A stretch of DNA of 64,000 nt from Choristoneura fumiferana (Eukaryota > Arthropoda > Insecta > Lepidoptera > Tortricidae): the NCBI RefSeq assembly GCF_025370935.1, contig NC_133476.1, forward strand, positions 21,090,801 through 21,154,800, read 5' to 3'. The translations under genes and the position numbers were made by a program. Of this stretch, positions 41,461 through 51,880 are shown piece after piece. Positions within the stretch are counted from its first letter, which is position 1. Each line of letters opens with the position of its first letter. The notes beneath the pieces are model-generated. The model made no database searches and was not told where the DNA came from. It saw nothing but the letters and a program-made list of their open reading frames with translations.

Positions 41461-41625
41461 AAAAAAAAAAAAAAAAATCAAAATCATTTATTCAGTAAAT
41501 AGGCCGCAATGGGCACTTTTACACGTCATTTTTTAAAACTACCAGCGCTTTCGGAAATACCATCATTGCCAAGAAGAATGCGCCGCAAGAAACTTGGCAG
41601 AAAGTCATTTTTTCAACATAAAATA
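41461..41625 (-). repeat. LINE 3' tail fragment
   Basis: An A-run, then 'tcaaaatcatttattcagta', 'aataggccgcaatgggcact', 'ctaccagcgctttcgg' and 'gcgccgcaagaaacttggca'. A pattern I recognise as an antisense LINE tail in Lepidoptera; related to 24080-24335. Confidence 0.6.
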
Positions 41626-43898
41626 ATTACAAATAAAATACTTAAAAACTACATTATACAATGAAATAAAGAAAATACAAAAAATAATAATAAAATACGG
41701 ATGTATGGGGTCCCTAGTTACAAACTAAACTCTAACTATAATCTACGTTCAGTGGAGTGTAGACTGCTTCGACCGTCATAAATTAAAAAAAAAATATAAT
41801 AATAATAATTAATTCTGAAATTTACATTTCAGGTCAAGTAACCATTAAACTTTTGATAGAAAGACTTACAATTTTATTTTCAGCGCGTAATATCCAATTT
41901 AGCTTAAAGCCAATGAATAAATTGAATTCGAGTAATGTTTCAGGCAACTTCGATTTTTGCTGTATTTTCATTAAAGTTCTCGACTTAATCTACTTTTAGT
42001 TGTAACTCGGGAAAAACTCGCGGGTTAAGCAAGGTAACAAAGCAGATTACGGATTCATTACATTAGGATTTTACAGTTTTTTTATATAGGTGATTTACTG
42101 GCTTTTATTTAACATTCCTTCCTATTTAGTTTATACATGCATATTTTATAGACTTTCAGTGATCAAATTGACTTGAAAATCTGTGATTACATTAAAAACT
42201 AACATTTTACAAAAAGTTATTAACGATCCTGCAAAAGCTGTCCAATATCATTACAAAGAACTGAATAAAATTTCAGTTTCAGTTAAAAAGACTACAAAAT
42301 ATACTGCAAAGTAATAATTCCTGGCCACCGGATGCGAAAAGCACAAAATTTGATTTAATTATTGGCCACAGAAAGGTTACTGAAAAAAAATTAAGCTTCA
42401 AATTTATTACCGATACGAATACCCGTCAAATTGCCACTTGTTATCCAGCAAAGGAATATTTAAAAGATTTTTCTGACAATAATTGGGAATTTTAGCTGAA
42501 ACAATCTTTATAAGTTCGTGAAAGAACAGATGTCTGACAAATTAATGTCGGCCGGGTCAGCTCGATATTGCCGACTAAATGTTACAATTCGTGGGAATAA
42601 TTCTGAAATGGATATTTTAGTCAACTGGGAGGTTAGAAGGAGAGGACTTTGAAGGGTCAGGCTAAGTAATTAACCCACGTTTTGTTTTACTTTTGTTAGT
42701 TTGCAAATGGCCGCAATCTCGTTCTGCCTTAGAATAAAAGCTTTCACTGGCTGTGCTCCGTTACTCCATACAATAGAGTACAGTTTCTAGCAAGTCACGA
42801 AGGCGAGTGGAGTTTACTTGTTGTAAACATGTATCTGTGTATACGTGTCAAAGTGTGTGTAGAAGCAAAAAATTAAAAATAAAATCTTCTGATAATCCCC
42901 ATCAAGTTTCTCGTTCTAAAAACCGGTGAATTCGACTTGCAATATTTAAAGATAACTTACCAACAAAAGGACAAAGCCAGTTGCAGAAAAAGCTTACGTT
43001 GGTGTTTGGGAAAAAACACATGTTACGTAATCTAATGGTGACAATTAAACATGCCTCAATAGCAATTTATTTGATTATGATACAAAGTAGGTACCTACAG
43101 TACAGCATGTTTACTTGAGATCCCGTAATACCCTATTTTGTGCTGACATCACGAATGCACAAAGGGATGATTAAACTCGGAGACTGCCCGCATGCCGTCT
43201 TGAGTCCCTACCTGACAGATACCTCGTCCTATATTATGTCAGGTACCTACTGAATACCTTGCATGACACTTTCATCAAAGATGTAAGGTTTTATTTGAGA
43301 GTACAAGTATCATTTAATTAGCTTCTAGATAGTACTGATGCGGCAAACACAGCTTAATAGATTGCCTTTTACATATTAGATTCAATTTGTCATGCTAATA
43401 TTGTTTAAACGTTTATAAATTTAGGATGAGTGGAAAAAAAGGAGTGCAAGAGGATGTATGAGAGAGAGAATGAATATTCAAATGAGATACCTGTTCGTCA
43501 CTTTTACATGAGAGAAAAACTGCGATTCTTTTACTGAAAAGAAAAACATGTAACAAATTGTGACCGTGATACGTAATTTTTTCGTTTTCTTCTATGTATT
43601 TTGTGTAGTAATTGTCACGAATAAATGTTTTCTTCTTCTTCAAAGTTTACTTTGGTTATCTTCATTTTCGACCGACAAGTATATTTATTTATTTTTCTTC
43701 GATATTTGTTACCTTATCTAGGTCACGAACATATATCTATTTTTTCTCTCTCCTTATAGCAACCAAGTCGTCTACTTTCTGTAATTTCTCTAATGATCAC
43801 TTTAGCATCTTGGATATTGCTACGATCAACGGGCTTTCTTTCTGTCTTACAAGTATAAATCTATCTGTTGTTGACTGAACTACTGAACTTATTAATAT
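41626..43898. other. Anonymous AT-rich DNA (2.3 kb)
   Basis: The longest stretch without a recognised mobile element in this half of the window. No frame with recognisable similarity and no tRNA-like structure. It may be simply old DNA. Confidence 0.45.
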
Positions 43899-44291
43899 AT
43901 CGGGGTTTTCGGTGCGGGAATGATTTGAGAAAGAGTAGAGATAAACAGAGAGGTAAGTCTGAAAAAAAAAAAAATTATGCCTAATTAATAACTACGTCTC
44001 TGCGAATTGTATACAAACTTATGATACAATTTTATTTTAACACATGTAGGGGGTACTTTAACTTTACTACCAAGCCTTATGAGAAAATAGTAAGGTGTAA
44101 TAGGCGCGAGTAGGGACTTAACTTAAGAGGTTCATATTATTATCTTGTCATTTATGTAATATTTTGTTTTCATGGGATTTTTTTTCATGTAATTATTCAT
44201 TAAGCAGAAACCTGCTACAGTACATTCTGCTTTTTATGTCAATACCTACTCTTTGGCTAATCTCAAACATTCCCGCACCGAAAACCCCGAT
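43899..44291. mobile_element. Element with terminal inverted repeats, about 390 bp
   Basis: 'atcggggttttcggtgcggg' with 'aatgatttgagaaagagta' at 43899-43937 mirrors 'tactctttggctaatctcaa' with 'acattcccgcaccgaaaacc' and 'ccgat' at 44248-44291. Arms of about 40 bases with few mismatches. The interior is AT-rich and non-coding. Confidence 0.8.
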
Positions 44292-45013
44292 GTATGCTTA
44301 TTACGTACGAGTCCATCCTTATATAACAATTCAAACTAACGTATCTCAATGCAGAAGCATAAACGCCCTAGCACATTGAACTAACCAAAGTCAAACAGTC
44401 AAGCACGGAAACGGAACAGAGGAGAGCAAAGTTCACTAAACCGAACATAATCTAGGACAGTCAGTAACGAAAGACGTCAAAGCGCCTAAGCTAAGCAGCA
44501 ATTCTGCTGCTGTTAACTGCATTCAAAGACAATGTCGTTACAGTTATGTTTTCTTGCGGAAAATTTACAATAAATATTTAAATACACATTTGTGAGGAGG
44601 ATAATTTAAACGCTTCTCATGCGTAGGTAGGTAAGTAGGTAGGTATTAACCTACCTATCTATCTACCTACTACCTACCTACTTACCTACTACGCAAACGG
44701 CAACCAAAGACACACATGTAAATCATATTTTTCTCGCTTTCCAAATTGCATATGTATGTATAAAACAAAAGCCGGTAACATCTGATATTTGTAAACAAAA
44801 ATCATATTCAAAACCTTTCAAATAAAATATGTGAACAAATATATTCTTGCAGTAAAACATATCGAAAATGTGATTTTCTGCACCGATGCCCTCTCTGTGC
44901 ACGTATCCAGAAGGTAAAGGTATTCTTGTATCAGAGGTGTGAGGTTGCCGAGGTAACAGTTGAGAATTTTAATGTGGATGTAAAATATTTTATAGTGTTG
45001 GGTCGAGTCCGAC
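44292..45013. other. Anonymous DNA with palindromic microsatellite
   Basis: Contains the GTAG/CTAC hairpin at 44624-44694 (listed separately). Otherwise featureless. Confidence 0.45.
44624..44694. repeat. Self-complementary GTAG/CTAC microsatellite
   Basis: 'gtaggtaggtaagtaggtag' is followed by 'cctacctatctatctaccta' and 'cctacttacctactac', so one tetranucleotide array is mirrored by its complement and can fold into a hairpin. Confidence 0.85.
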
Positions 45014-45651
45014 TAAAAACCGGCCAAGAGCGTGTCGGACACGCCCAAAATAGGGTGCCGCAGCCATAACGAAAAAATTAAGTAATATTTTTCTAAGGAT
45101 TTCGTATTTTATGCGGAATCTTCCAAGTTTAGGTATATTTTATACTTTACGCTGCTATTTACTCTTAAACTACTAATAATTCTCAAGCAAACTTAGCCGT
45201 TATAGTTTTCCTCAAAAGTTTGATATACTTACTACCATCCTGAATATTTTCAAATTTTTCCACCCACCGGTTTAGATTTTAGAGGGGGGACGCTCGATTT
45301 TCATGAAAATTTGCACTTTAAAGTTGAATATTTCGCAAACAAATCACTGAATCGAAAAATCGTCTGAGCAAACCCCTAATGGTTTATAAAACGATATCCT
45401 ACACTATAGGGTTGGATGAGAAAAAAAAATCACCCACACTTAACATCTATGGGAGGTACCCTAAAAAAAATTTTTTTTGAATTTTTAATTGTACCATTTT
45501 GTCGGCATAGTTTACCTATATATCCCCCCGTGCAAAATTACAGCTTTCTAGCATTGATAGTCCCTGAGCAAAGCCGCGGACGGACGGACAGACAGACAGA
45601 TAGACATAAACTATAAGGGTTCCGTTTTTGCCATTTTGGCTCCGGAACCCT

Positions 45652-45656
<5 letters not shown>
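45014..45656 (-). mobile_element. Repeat family E, full length, reverse
   Basis: Starts 'taaaaaccggccaagagcgt' and ends 'tttggctccggaacccta', with the GACA microsatellite at 45578-45605. Reverse of the 12350-12898 layout. A CAGA-type array and then an AG array (45656-45684) abut it. Confidence 0.8.

Positions 45657-45684
<28 letters not shown>
45656..45684. repeat. AG microsatellite
   Basis: About 14 uninterrupted AG units directly abutting the 5' end of the repeat family E copy. Confidence 0.9.
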
Positions 45685-45687
<3 letters not shown>

Positions 45688-46115
45688 ATTTAAAAAAAAA
45701 CCTTGAATAGTATACCTACATTGGGCCTCATTCAGCATAATGTTTGAACGCTATTTTTAGTGGCACCCGTTTAAAACTAAGCACATAAAAAGATACACGC
45801 ACACTTAAAGTGATGACACAATAAAATAGTAAAATTGTTGGTTTTTATTACCAAAAACAAATATTGAATTTTTGTTTTTAGTAAAAACATTTACTTATAA
45901 AGCAACTAAGTTGGTTCTTCAACTCTTTAATGCTGCTTCTCCACAGTGCATTTACGTGAAATAAAAGGCATCCACGGCAGGCCAAAATTAGATGCACACC
46001 GAATATCATTGGCTTTACGACAAAAAAACTCAAACACGTCTCCAACATACCTAAAATGAGAATTTCTACAAGTTTTTACTACATTGATACTATTTTGTTA
46101 CTAAATACGTGGTAT
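45685..46115. other. Anonymous AT-rich DNA
   Basis: No recognised feature. Confidence 0.45.
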
Positions 46116-46172
46116 ATTCCACTAATTTTATAAATGCGAAAGTTTGTAAGTACCATGTGTGTGTGTGTGTAC
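46116..46172 (+). mobile_element. Helitron-like 5' end fragment
   Basis: 'ccactaattttataaatgcg' and 'aaagtttgtaag' followed by a GT run, the start seen at 8551 and 37618. Truncated. Confidence 0.45.
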
Positions 46173-46690
46173 GCACAGGCTACTTTTCATTCTTATATTC
46201 CCACGATACATAATTCTAAAACCCCACTACAATTTTTGGGAAATACCGGAATATCAATTCCAATCCCAAATGTAACTGTTAATGTGAAAAAAACCGCGGT
46301 TTTTGGCCAGTGTATTATATTTTTAACTCAGAACTGTTACTACAGTAGAAATGAATATTTAGAAGAATAAAAAAAAATAGTTAACTTTTTATTATTATTA
46401 TTATTTAAAGATGATCTCATTGGACTATTACTTGTCCTATGATATTCATTCTGTGATATCACATAAGTTCTAAGTTTATGTTATAACTAGATAAATGTAT
46501 AGTTTATTTAGATACCTTACATAAAGTTAATTTATAAAGTGTTCCTTAAACCTCTTGCTAAAGATTACATGTGGTTAAATAGCGTAATATGTTATGTATA
46601 AGTTAATGAATGTAATTAATTTTAAAATCATTCATCATTCTTTATATTTTTTTGTAAAAGGTGTTGCAATAAATAAATACTGAATACTGA
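46173..46690 (+). repeat. Anonymous DNA ending in a LINE-tail-like sequence
   Basis: The last part ('ttttttgtaaaaggtgttgc', 'aataaataaatactgaatac') has the form of a LINE 3' end with a short tandem tail. An ATT run lies at 46390. The upstream 400 bases are not recognised. Confidence 0.4.
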
Positions 46691-47069
46691 ATTTAACTTG
46701 AATATCTACGTAGTTTCAACACGTGTCGAAACTATTATGTAGGATATGGCATACCACGCTATTGACTGAATAATATATTAGCTATGAGTCGTGTGCAGTG
46801 GAACAAAATGTTGCGTGTTTACTCACTATAAATTTAACAGTATTTTATACTATATTATAATATAAACTTATATAACCATCCAGCTTTCACGTGGATTCAC
46901 TCGTTTATAATGAACGATCTGGGATTTAAAAATTAAAAATTGTGGTTGTTGTGTTGAAGTTGCGGGATTCCACTGAATTTACGTTCTTTTTCTAAATATC
47001 ATCTTAAATACATCTCATCACTGGCACAGCCTTCCTTTCAGAATACAGTTTTACAGTTTCAGATAGTTG
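46691..47069. other. Anonymous DNA
   Basis: No recognised feature. Confidence 0.4.
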
Positions 47070-47165
47070 TACGCGAGTTCAATGCGGATCGCGAATTTCA
47101 CACACACCATTGATTTTTTTACAAGTGTGTGCAGGTTTTCTCAGGATGGTTTCATTCACCGTATA
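47070..47165 (-). mobile_element. Decayed RTE-tailed SINE fragment, reverse
   Basis: 'acgcgagttcaatgcggatc', 'aatttcacacacaccattga', 'gtgtgcaggttttctcagga' and 'tttcattcaccg' are the reverse of the SINE body at 11380-11480. Confidence 0.6.
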
Positions 47166-47182
47166 GCCTCGGCTTGAGTTGA

Positions 47183-47322
47183 ATATTGAAATAAAAAGTA
47201 GCCTTTGTGTTATTCCCGAGTTTTACACATCAAATTGAATTAAAATTAGTTCAGCCGCTTTAACGTGACAGTGTAGCAAACTCACACACTTACACAAACT
47301 TTCAAATTCATACCTAGTGGTA
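47183..47322 (-). mobile_element. Helitron-like fragment, reverse
   Basis: 'aaataaaaagtagcctttgt', 'attaaaattagttcagccgc', 'cacacacttacacaaacttt' and 'catacctagtgg' follow the reverse Helitron-like order seen at 7361-7585. The CTAG terminus is lost. Confidence 0.5.
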
Positions 47323-47528
47323 CATAATTATTTACCAAGCTATTAAAACCCCGTACCTAGATTTAGCATTAACGATTGCTCCACCTGTTCCTGTAATTAG
47401 CTAAATGGCAGACGGCACACCGGGAATCAAGCATATTTTAAAATGAGAAATTATTCTAATCTCCACTAACAATGTCTGCCTTCAAAAGTCACGTTGCTTG
47501 CTGTCCCAATTTTTCGTGATTATTATCT

Positions 47529-47745
47529 ACTACATCATCAGCCGGGAGACGTTCGCTGTTGATCAAAGACCGCCCCTCTAGAACGCCACAACGAACGACA
47601 ACTTGCCACTTGCATTGAACGTCAGTCCACCTGGTGGGAGGGCTACCAACGCTTCGTCTTCGGGCTCGTGATCGCAACTCGAGAACTTTTCTCCCCCAAC
47701 GGTTATCCGTAGTTCCAGCGATGTGCCCACCCGCCGTTTCGAATT
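47529..47745 (-). pseudogene. 5'-truncated RTE LINE fragment
   Basis: The − strand frame contains 'GGHIAGTTDNRWGRKVLEL', 'PPTRWTDV' and 'WQVVVRCGVLEGRS', the RTE C-terminal pattern (H-IA-TDNRWG ... PPTRWTD). The CATCAT tail is short. Homologous to 5930-6150. Only about 215 bases remain. Confidence 0.8.
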
Positions 47746-48498
47746 GAGTCAACAACAAGACCAAATCATCTATTCGTAGTCATCTACGTACAAAACCAAA
47801 ACTGTAAAATGTCTCCAATAAAACCCATTAAAATCTGATTGAAAACAAACACTGGCCGAATATAGGTCCTTCATCCGTTGTTAAAAATTGGAACTTTCCC
47901 GATTTTGTCCACATTTTTCCTCGCAGGTGTCTATCACAGAGTAAACACGTGAAACGGAGGCGTGTGTACACTGCAGCGAGATAAGCCGACGTCAATGCCG
48001 TGTTCAATGGACGATGTGGTTTGAAAGGCGTTTGCCAATATTATTGTGCCGTATTTGCTAAAAACTGGGCTAGTGGGAGCGCGCTATATGAAAGTATAAT
48101 TTGGTTTGTGAATATTGTGAGCGATGATAAATATTTAGATTAGTGAAGAGAGTAAATGATACGATATAGTTACGTTGATGATACAATACATTGCCTCTTT
48201 ATTGTACACCTCGATATAGTAAATAAGCAGTACAGAAAACAGAGGTACGTGAAAAAATTTCAAGGTAGGCAATAAGAAAAACATAATACTCATTTGGGCA
48301 GTCGGATAATTAGCAAAAAGTTTACTACCTACTGACTGACTTACAAGATTTCTTCGGGACTCTCAGAAGAATAAACTATTTTGGTAAATTTTCATTTCAA
48401 ATTCATTCTACTACAAGGTGTTAATTAAATAACTGAAAACCAGTAAGTAGTTTGCTCAGAATCGAGAGTACTCGTAGTGTACTATGTTTTAAATGAGG

Positions 48499-48500
<2 letters not shown>
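47746..48500. other. Anonymous DNA
   Basis: No recognised feature. A splice-acceptor-like 'tttttcctcgcag' at about 47918 has no open frame behind it. Confidence 0.4.

Positions 48501-48542
<42 letters not shown>
48501..48542. repeat. GT microsatellite
   Basis: About 21 GT units without interruption. Confidence 0.95.
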
Positions 48543-48545
<3 letters not shown>

Positions 48546-48966
48546 TTAAATCCCTTTTTTGTTCTGCCCAGTCTAAAATTTACGAATGCAAATTCGCCCA
48601 TTAATGTTTTAGTGAGGTTTCTTAATATTTAGATCATTTACTGGCCGTTTTACTGTCAGTTTGATTTAACAATACAAATTATTTATGTAGAGTTAGAAAA
48701 CAAAGTAGAATTACTGACTAAGCAAAACACACGAAACTTTTTAGAAATAATGAAGGTATTTGAAAACAAATTCAATCAACTAACTTAAAATTAAAAAATA
48801 TTTTTGGGGTTTCCGAGGTTTTCAGTTATTTAATTAACATTAGTTATTTAGTTATTGTATATTGAATGAAAATCAGTATCAAAGTAAGAGAACGAAGAGG
48901 CAACCGTGGTTTTCCATTCACCTCATCTCAAACATTCAATCGTCAATCGTTTTTTCGTCAATCGTC
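48543..48966. other. Anonymous AT-rich DNA
   Basis: No recognised feature. 'caatcgtcaatcg' repetition near 48940. Confidence 0.4.
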
Positions 48967-49088
48967 AATTTTGTATTTATTTTCTCTCTTTTGAGTATTT
49001 CTGTTTATTTCTGTTTTGACAGTGAAAATTACGTGCGGTAAAGAGAAAAAACAGAAATACTCAAAAGAGAGAAAATAAATACAAAATT
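48967..49088. mobile_element. Short element with perfect 40-bp inverted arms
   Basis: 48967-49006 ('aattttgtatttattttctc' with 'tcttttgagtatttctgttt') is the exact reverse complement of 49049-49088. The loop is about 42 bases ('atttctgttttgacagtgaa...'). Perfect arms imply a recent origin or a recent palindromic duplication. Confidence 0.9.
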
Positions 49089-49089
49089 A

Positions 49090-49168
49090 TCCAGCTGGAA
49101 GAGATCCCTTTTTTGTGTATTTTTATTTTTATGTGCAATAAAGAGTTTACAGTTACATACATACATAA
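49090..49168 (+). repeat. LINE 3' tail fragment
   Basis: 'ccagctggaagagatccctt' and 'caataaagagtttacagtta' followed by 'catacatacat' units. Same tail type as 28930-29070 (reverse). Confidence 0.6.
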
Positions 49169-50019
49169 AATCTGTGCTCATTCTCACCTAGAATTTAACA
49201 CCGAGTTCATGAATAATATGCAGGTTGAAAGGGAATGCCTAATCCAACGCTTCAATGAATACTTTGAAAATATAAATGAGACGTAAAAGATTACCACGTG
49301 CCATGAGTGACAACTTAATTTGTCAAGTTCAAATAATGTTCTTAATAATTCACCAACTAATTTCGCGAAACCATCTCATCTGTTTTGAGCTGGAGGATTT
49401 CGCTTGAAATGTCGCTCCCACACACGAGTATTACGTCGGATTCCGCAATGACATACGCTTGCTTATCCGCATTCGACTACAACCGTATTGCAGTTGAATT
49501 TTTGAATTTATCAATTAAATTTCAGGGTGCGGCTGAAAAAAATAGAGTACCTAGGTAGCGACAGTTTTTTTTTACATAGACTTCGGTTTGAACTTTTGAT
49601 TCGGAATAACCAGTTTGTCATTTTTTACATTCATCGTGATAAATTTATGCCAAAATGGCCCTGCAAGTATTAGAAAATAATAAGCAGTAATTACGGTTGT
49701 GCCAAAATTTACTCCCACTAACTACGAGGCGTCCCACCAAAGACATACTTAACTTGATCTTCTCTCACTCTCGATAAGAATTTTATATTTTGAAGGGAAT
49801 AATTCTTTTATATTTAATTACGAAGGTATTATTTTTTTATGTCATAATTTTACGCGCTATAAGATCGGTAATTTCGATAGCTCTGTTATGAGCGTGGTGC
49901 TTCAACAAACAGCATAGTGTTAGTCTTGTAAACTGAAGGTCTACCATTGTAGATTTTCCAATTTTCTACTTATTTATATATTTATTTAGTTTACATTTTA
50001 TTTTAAATATTTATATTAA
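49169..50019. other. Anonymous AT-rich DNA
   Basis: No recognised feature. Confidence 0.45.
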
Positions 50020-50325
50020 ATAGTTGGATGGAAAGGAAGACCAATGATAAAGTTTTTTTGAGGAGAATAATTGTGAATTGAATACTATAGATGCTAGACG
50101 GGGGAAAATGATCGGGCATTTGATACGATACGAAATCTTCTTCAAAACTATTCTGGAAGAAAAATCGAGGGGAAGAAAAGAAGAGGTATACCTAGGCGCA
50201 GCTACATCGATCAGATAAAAAAGAAAGTCGGCATTGTGTCGTATCAAGAGGTCAAGAGGATGGCTCAAAGGAGGGGTTGTAGAAGATACTCCATTGACAA
50301 GAGTTTAACTCTTAAGTTATAGAGA
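50020..50325 (+). pseudogene. RTE-like LINE C-terminal remnant
   Basis: Translated with frame changes on +, it gives 'KMIGHLIRYEIFFKTILEE', 'IPRRSYIDQIKKKVG' and 'SYQEVKRMAQRR', paralleling 'NMLGHLIRHDSYIKTILEG' and 'RGRPRRSFIDQAKSM' at 13185-13565. The end 'tgacaagagtttaactctta' matches the reverse of 13119-13141. Frameshifts and stops; no intact frame. Confidence 0.8.
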
Positions 50326-50832
50326 TAGATTTAAATAGGTATCTTCTCACAAAAACACGTTATACATAAAATAATAATTCCGTAGCGTAGTTACAAGGAT
50401 AAACATGCGCGGAATGAAAATATTTTCCGCATCTCCACAGCAGGTGCATGTCACAAGCACCGAGCGGATTGTGGACGGCCAATTCTCAAAATGCCAGTCA
50501 CGATTGACCTGTTATTTCGTAGTTCTATCTATAATTTACACACAAGCACAGTTGGGTCAGTCTCTAAGTGATTGCGGGATAAAAAATGCGGAAAAGAACG
50601 ACTTGGAATTATTTTCAAGAAGTTTGACGCTTCATAAGTAATGCAAGTGTTATTACAGTGCGCTGCCAGCGAAAAGGATGCGTAATTTCCAAGTTATTTA
50701 AGGACAAAACGTGAACCATCTTCAAACAAAGATACATCGCGTGGCGAAGATACATGTCTGGGAACGATGAAGAATGAGCCAGTCCACCCATTGCTTATGG
50801 CGCGTTAGAGTTTTCCCATACCTGACTGCCAT
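50326..50832. other. Anonymous DNA with a short open frame
   Basis: 50405-50641 is open for 78 codons on + in unique-looking sequence. No domain recognised and no exon boundary evident, so it is left uncalled. Confidence 0.4.
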
Positions 50833-51010
50833 GACTGGATACCCCAGTGGTTAGAATACGAATGTTTGTTCTCGAGTCTTGGGTGGTTAATAATATGTAT
50901 TTACGTTTGTATTTATCTATTTAAATATGTTTATCCGTCGCTTAGTCCCCATAACACAAGCGTTGCGACTAGGCCAATTGGTGTTAAGTGTTTCGCGCTT
51001 AATTTATAAT
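50833..51010 (+). mobile_element. Metulj-like SINE with internal deletion
   Basis: 'actggataccccagtggtta' (A-box-like) jumps directly to 'gaatacgaatgtttgttctc', so the B-box segment is deleted. Then 'gagtcttgggtggttaata' and 'gcgactaggccaattggtgt'. Clearly older than the copies at 16625 and 32397. Confidence 0.7.
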
Positions 51011-51129
51011 TTTATTTACCTATCAACTTGGAATCGGTTTTTGCCGATCAATAAACGCTTTGTGTCCACGCAATAAGAATCTCTTCTATTTTATTAAGAT
51101 TCCAGTAAATCATTCACATTTTTCTTAAT

Positions 51130-51440
51130 AGTTTAGTAAGTCACAACCAAAATTCATCCACGACTGCACGGCAAATGGGGGGCTATTATTGAAACCTGCC
51201 GGTAATTATCGGTGATTCCACTAATCGCACGCATTACCGCACCGTTCGAATATTACCCGGCGATATTGGCAATACGCTAAACGTGGCACGGTGTAATAAT
51301 AATTGTAGCAATGTAATTATTCGGTACACCAATTTCAATGGCCGCCAGTGGAAAATTAAGGATCGCGGTTTTTAGACGACAGTCCCATTGTGTTGTAAGT
51401 GAAAAATTATTTGCGGAATTACTTAATTGCGAGCGAATTA
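51130..51440. promoter_or_regulatory. Unique-looking block, candidate conserved noncoding element
   Basis: Balanced composition, no repeat homology in the window, several homeodomain-type TAATTA/TAATNN sites ('gccggtaattatcggtg', 'gcaatgtaattattcgg') and 'atggccgccagtggaaaatt'. No open frame. Function not shown by sequence. Confidence 0.25.
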
Positions 51441-51589
51441 AGCTGTAGTTTTGGAACGTAGGAATAAATAACCTTACTCACAAGTGTTAACTTGCATAGT
51501 AATAAATGATGATTTACAAACAATTAGCGTCTACGAGTGCAAAAAGTTTTTGGTCAAAATTTCATTTTTAATACAGGCTTTTTTTGCTG

Positions 51590-51880
51590 AGTGTACTCTT
51601 TGTTGACTGTACTTGTATTGTCACACAAACTACATTTGCATACCAAATTTCAAGTCGATGCCATTAACCATTGAAGAGTTCCGTCCTGTGGAGACGATCC
51701 TGGCGGGACTACCAGAATGTCACTACCAGATTATTGTTTGTCACGCAAGTTACATAAGTATGCCAAATTTCAAGTCAATCCAATTGCTAGAAGTTGGTCG
51801 AATTTAACTTACAAGATTTGATTACAGACAGACAGATAGACAGACATCGGGACAGGTGAAATTTAATAAAAGCTTATTTA
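51590..51880 (+). repeat. Dispersed repeat with internal duplication (family O)
   Basis: 'ataccaaatttcaagtcgat' (51640) and 'atgccaaatttcaagtcaat' (51760) start two similar ~118-base blocks, each preceded by a 'tgtcac.caa.(c/t)tacat' motif. It ends in 'gacagacagatagacagaca' and 'gtgaaatttaataaaagct'. 'gttgactgtacttgtattgt' at the left resembles 7843-7983. Confidence 0.55.

Noticed and set aside
47905..48100. Possible exon after a splice-acceptor-like 'tttttcctcgcag'
   Set aside because: All three frames hit stops within about 20 codons and no donor or similarity was seen.
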